From Neonectria sp. B-13 (taxonomy: Eukaryota > Ascomycota > Sordariomycetes > Hypocreales > Nectriaceae), in NCBI GenBank assembly GCA_002682825.1, contig NOKP01000002.1, positions 2,175,132 through 2,239,131 on the forward strand: 64,000 bases of DNA, in the 5' to 3' direction. This document shows positions 61,458 through 64,000 of the stretch, piece after piece. How positions within the stretch are numbered: the first letter of the stretch is position 1; every line of letters begins with the position of its first letter. The notes under the pieces are model-generated. The model saw only the letters and a program-made list of their open reading frames with translations, was not told the origin of the DNA and searched no databases. A program made the translations under genes and the position numbers.

Positions 61458-64000
61458 AGAAGGGGTAAGCGCGCGACGCTCCAATGGGATAATGGGCATG
61501 GCAAATGCCTGTCGGGTTTTACGACAGATCAAGGGCGAGCCCTGCTCCCTAGGTAAACTAAGATGACCGTACATGAACTAGAACTTCATTTTTACTGGAG
61601 TAAGAGATGGATGGGCCTACCTACTGGTGATATATAGTGGTGTCCATCTAAGCACTTTTGGTGTATTTCTCGCAGCCTGGGTACAGCGTTAGATTATCCA
61701 ATATCACATTACCCAAGCCACTTGACGTTTCGCAGGACCGGATATCGTCACCGGTGTTCTAGTTGTAGGAGGCCTGCATGACTTTGGGCAAGCTAGAAGC
61801 GGCGTCCTTCGATCCAAGGACATATGACAAAATATCAAAGTGACCAGCGTTCCTGGTGTGGATTGCGCTGCAATCTGATCTGCGACTCCCAACGCCGAGA
61901 GTGTGCCTTGTTCGGTTTCTTAAATCCTAGTATGTGTAGCGGCGCCCTGGGGGAATGCTGCATGTAGCTTGTTACATCAACCCACCATGATGTCTAAGAG
62001 TCTGGCACCTGGCACCTTGAAGGGAAGTTCTCTTCTCCTGGTCGAAAGACGAGAACCGTCTTCCACCGAGGCTGCCTTGAACACGCACCCTAGGATATTC
62101 TTTCGGAGTGTCTCAGCTTTGTTGGACAAAGGCGTGGTTATGGGTTTATGGGGCCATGTTCCACGCAGATCGATTCCATGGCCAAGGAAGGATCTGGGAG
62201 TCTGATCTCGCGGCAAAGAGGCTGTGGAAATGGAAGATTCAGCCGCAAGTTGCAAACTCATTAATATACGTACCCTGGGCTCCTGGATTTCGACCGCACT
62301 AATAAGGTACTTAGGTAGGGTGCATCGCGCAAACCAGGCTGGCCTGAAAGACAAGGGGAGACGATTGAAAGATTGGTAGACAGACCAGTCAGCGCGCTTG
62401 ATTAAACCGGAATATCTTTCTTTGCATCCCGTCCTGCACTTGTCGTTGCTTTTGGCTCTGGGAGCCGGAGGCACGCATCGCTCGCAGGACACTCGTTTAC
62501 TTTGCTTCATTGGAGGCAAGGGAGGAATGGGACATGCAACCACCAGAAGGTTGGATGGGAAAGGTATGAATTACTTTTTAGCAGCTGACCTAGGATTGGG
62601 GTTGGCTGTTCTAACTGCTTTCGCGATCTGTTTTGGAGAGAAGGTCTAACTACCTGGTATTCATAACGCATGAATCACATACACAGGGACGTTGCCCTAA
62701 TGTCTGCCACGGCCACGCACAAAGGATTAACTCAGGTAGGACCAGAGCAGATATGCCTACCTGAGGTACCTTATGCTCATCCAACGCCCGGGCTTGCAGT
62801 CATGATGGTGCCACTAGCGGAAACTGGACGAGGGGATGCATGGAGAGCCTGACTTCCTGCTGAAAAAGCAATATGAGACCTCTTAGAATGAACATAACTG
62901 GACTGCTTAGGCGAAGGGCGCAGGCTGGCCCGGAGCCATTGGACGTTCCCATCAAAGACCGCCTTTTCGAAATGCAGCATCGCTGTGGGCATCAGGGTCA
63001 AAGCTGCGCGGGCTGTCACAAATCGAATCTGGTCCGCAGCATCCACATCAGCTCACCCCGAGGACTGCACACAAGCGCTCAACCCCGCAAGAAGGTCATT
63101 GGCTCCGCGGCTATCTTCCTGGTCGATGAATTGCCCCGTTTGGATAGCTGCATTTGAGTCAAAACTGCGGGGATGGGAGTTGAAGCTGCCAAGCCAGGCT
63201 GGCGGTTGAACCGTGTCTCTGGATGTCTGGGAAGAACCAGGAAACCAAAGCAAGCCACTCGCAGGCTGCATTAGACTTGGCTTTCGTTATAGTAGCAAAG
63301 CATAAGAGCGGGACAAATCCCTCTCACGGCGTGTCTCGCAGGAGTCCTCGTCCTCGTCCTCGTCCTGTTGCTTGAGTAAGTAAATGATTGGACGATAGCT
63401 GCCATCCATTCCCCTATTTCACCACTTTTCAAGTATGATTAAAACGAGAGATTCTCCTGCATACCAGTCTATTTGAACAAATTTGATCCTGCTTCTGGAT
63501 TTTGGGCTATAGCGTTGATTTGTTGCAGAGAAGTGACCGACGCTCGACGGGCATGCTATTGACCGCCGCTCCTTTTACGACGACGCCAAAGCAGAGGACC
63601 AGGTACGCAAACACAAAGAGGCACAAAGAATTCCTTTGTTGATATGATAAAGTGCTAAATCTGATCTGTCTTGCAGAGATTACTCCGGGCTCGTTGAATA
63701 AAGCTACCTCCTCGTTGCTTGGCCTCGAACCAAGCATCAGAGTGGCTTCCATTGCGCGGGACGCACTCTCGACTGCATAAATATTCATTCTATTGATTTC
63801 TTTCTACCTCACCCGGGTGATCTAGCACCTCTGCAGCAAGGAATATTGTTTCCTGACATCACCGGCAATAAACATTTCTGCTCATCCTGGACCTGCATCC
63901 CTACCCGTACAACGGTGAACTCTCCTCCACCCCTTTGGCCTTTTTTTTAAGCAGCCGCAACGCGACTCGGCGCGACTCTGAAAAAACAATAGCACGCGGT
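61458..64000. other. Gene-free end of window
   Basis: About 2.5 kb after the reductase stop. The first few hundred nt are presumably its 3' UTR. No convincing ORF; the 188-codon minus frame (61977-62543) and the 93-codon minus frame (63507-63788) have no recognisable domain. GGTACC words are at 62304-62320 and 62764-62771, with a TCCTCG repeat at 63345-63366. A gene beginning beyond position 64000 could have its promoter here. Confidence 0.5.
63345..63366. repeat. Hexanucleotide repeat, TCCTCG x3.7
   Basis: Three full TCCTCG units plus TCCT, in non-coding DNA. Confidence 0.85.

Noticed and set aside
63718..63734. Minus-strand CTTGG-TTCGAGG-CCAAG, a perfect T-arm-like hairpin
   Set aside because: The following CAACGAG would need a CTCGTTG partner about 50 nt upstream; none is present, and there is no anticodon or D arm.
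1..64000. Biosynthetic gene cluster, transposon, viral or defence island
   Set aside because: No synthase, P450, transporter, reverse transcriptase, transposase, integrase or long terminal repeats were seen; the recognised genes are housekeeping types.
1..64000. Dispersed 5S rRNA, snRNA or other structured RNA gene
   Set aside because: No stretch matching known 5S or U-snRNA sequence was recognised by eye; a covariance-model search would be needed for a firm answer.

Overview
The window is nuclear DNA of a filamentous ascomycete, most likely a Sordariomycete and possibly Hypocreales. The evidence is short (45-260 nt) GT-AG introns with CTRAC-type branch points, C/G-ending codons, Kozak-like starts, and fungal-only families (RRG7, Ure2-type GST, Tao3/Mor2, Stu1, Pim1). 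Spliced models were built by hand for 12 multi-exon or single-exon genes with recognisable family homology. Three further genes are conserved-looking but unnamed, and one weak candidate exon is reported. Gene density is low, about 15 genes in 64 kb, with several gene-free stretches of 2-5 kb. A 100-N assembly gap lies in the promoter region of the fatty-acid desaturase gene.

Layout. 1-5548: gene-poor, with one weak minus-strand coding candidate near 2.5 kb. 5549-9376 (+): LIM/RhoGAP regulator. 10511-13966 (-): STU1/CLASP. 15239-16069 (+): intracellular basic-secretory-protein-type metallopeptidase homologue. 16317-17438 (-): membrane-anchored hypothetical protein. 20092-20345 (-): 65-aa protein. 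22426-23391 (-) and 24561-26047 (+): divergent cyclin-L-like and SEH1 genes. 27176-28677 (-): delta-9 desaturase OLE1. 32229-35385 (-): large divergent protein kinase. 39914-43358 (-): mitochondrial Lon/PIM1. 44394-44906 (+): acidic/coiled-coil hypothetical protein. 45093-45985 (-): glutathione S-transferase. 46667-47452 (-): RRG7. 47885-55842 (-): giant TAO3/MOR2/PAG1 scaffold. 59212-61457 (+): NADPH-cytochrome P450 reductase. 61458-64000: no gene recognised.

The genes are a housekeeping mix, not a cluster. Three relate to polarity and the cytoskeleton (RhoGAP, Stu1, Tao3), two to mitochondrial maintenance (Pim1, Rrg7), two to lipid and redox metabolism at the ER (Ole1, CPR), and Seh1 and the cyclin to nuclear functions. 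There is no polyketide or peptide synthase, P450, transposase, CRISPR array or viral gene, so no biosynthetic cluster, mobile element or defence island is visible.

No dramatic new system was found. The items most worth a second look are the PD-(D/E)XK-like core of RRG7, the HExxH protein without a signal peptide, the kinase with altered catalytic-loop and DFG motifs, the inferred 4-nt first coding exon of TAO3, a 20-bp perfect palindrome just downstream of PIM1, and recurring intergenic words built on AGGTACCT.
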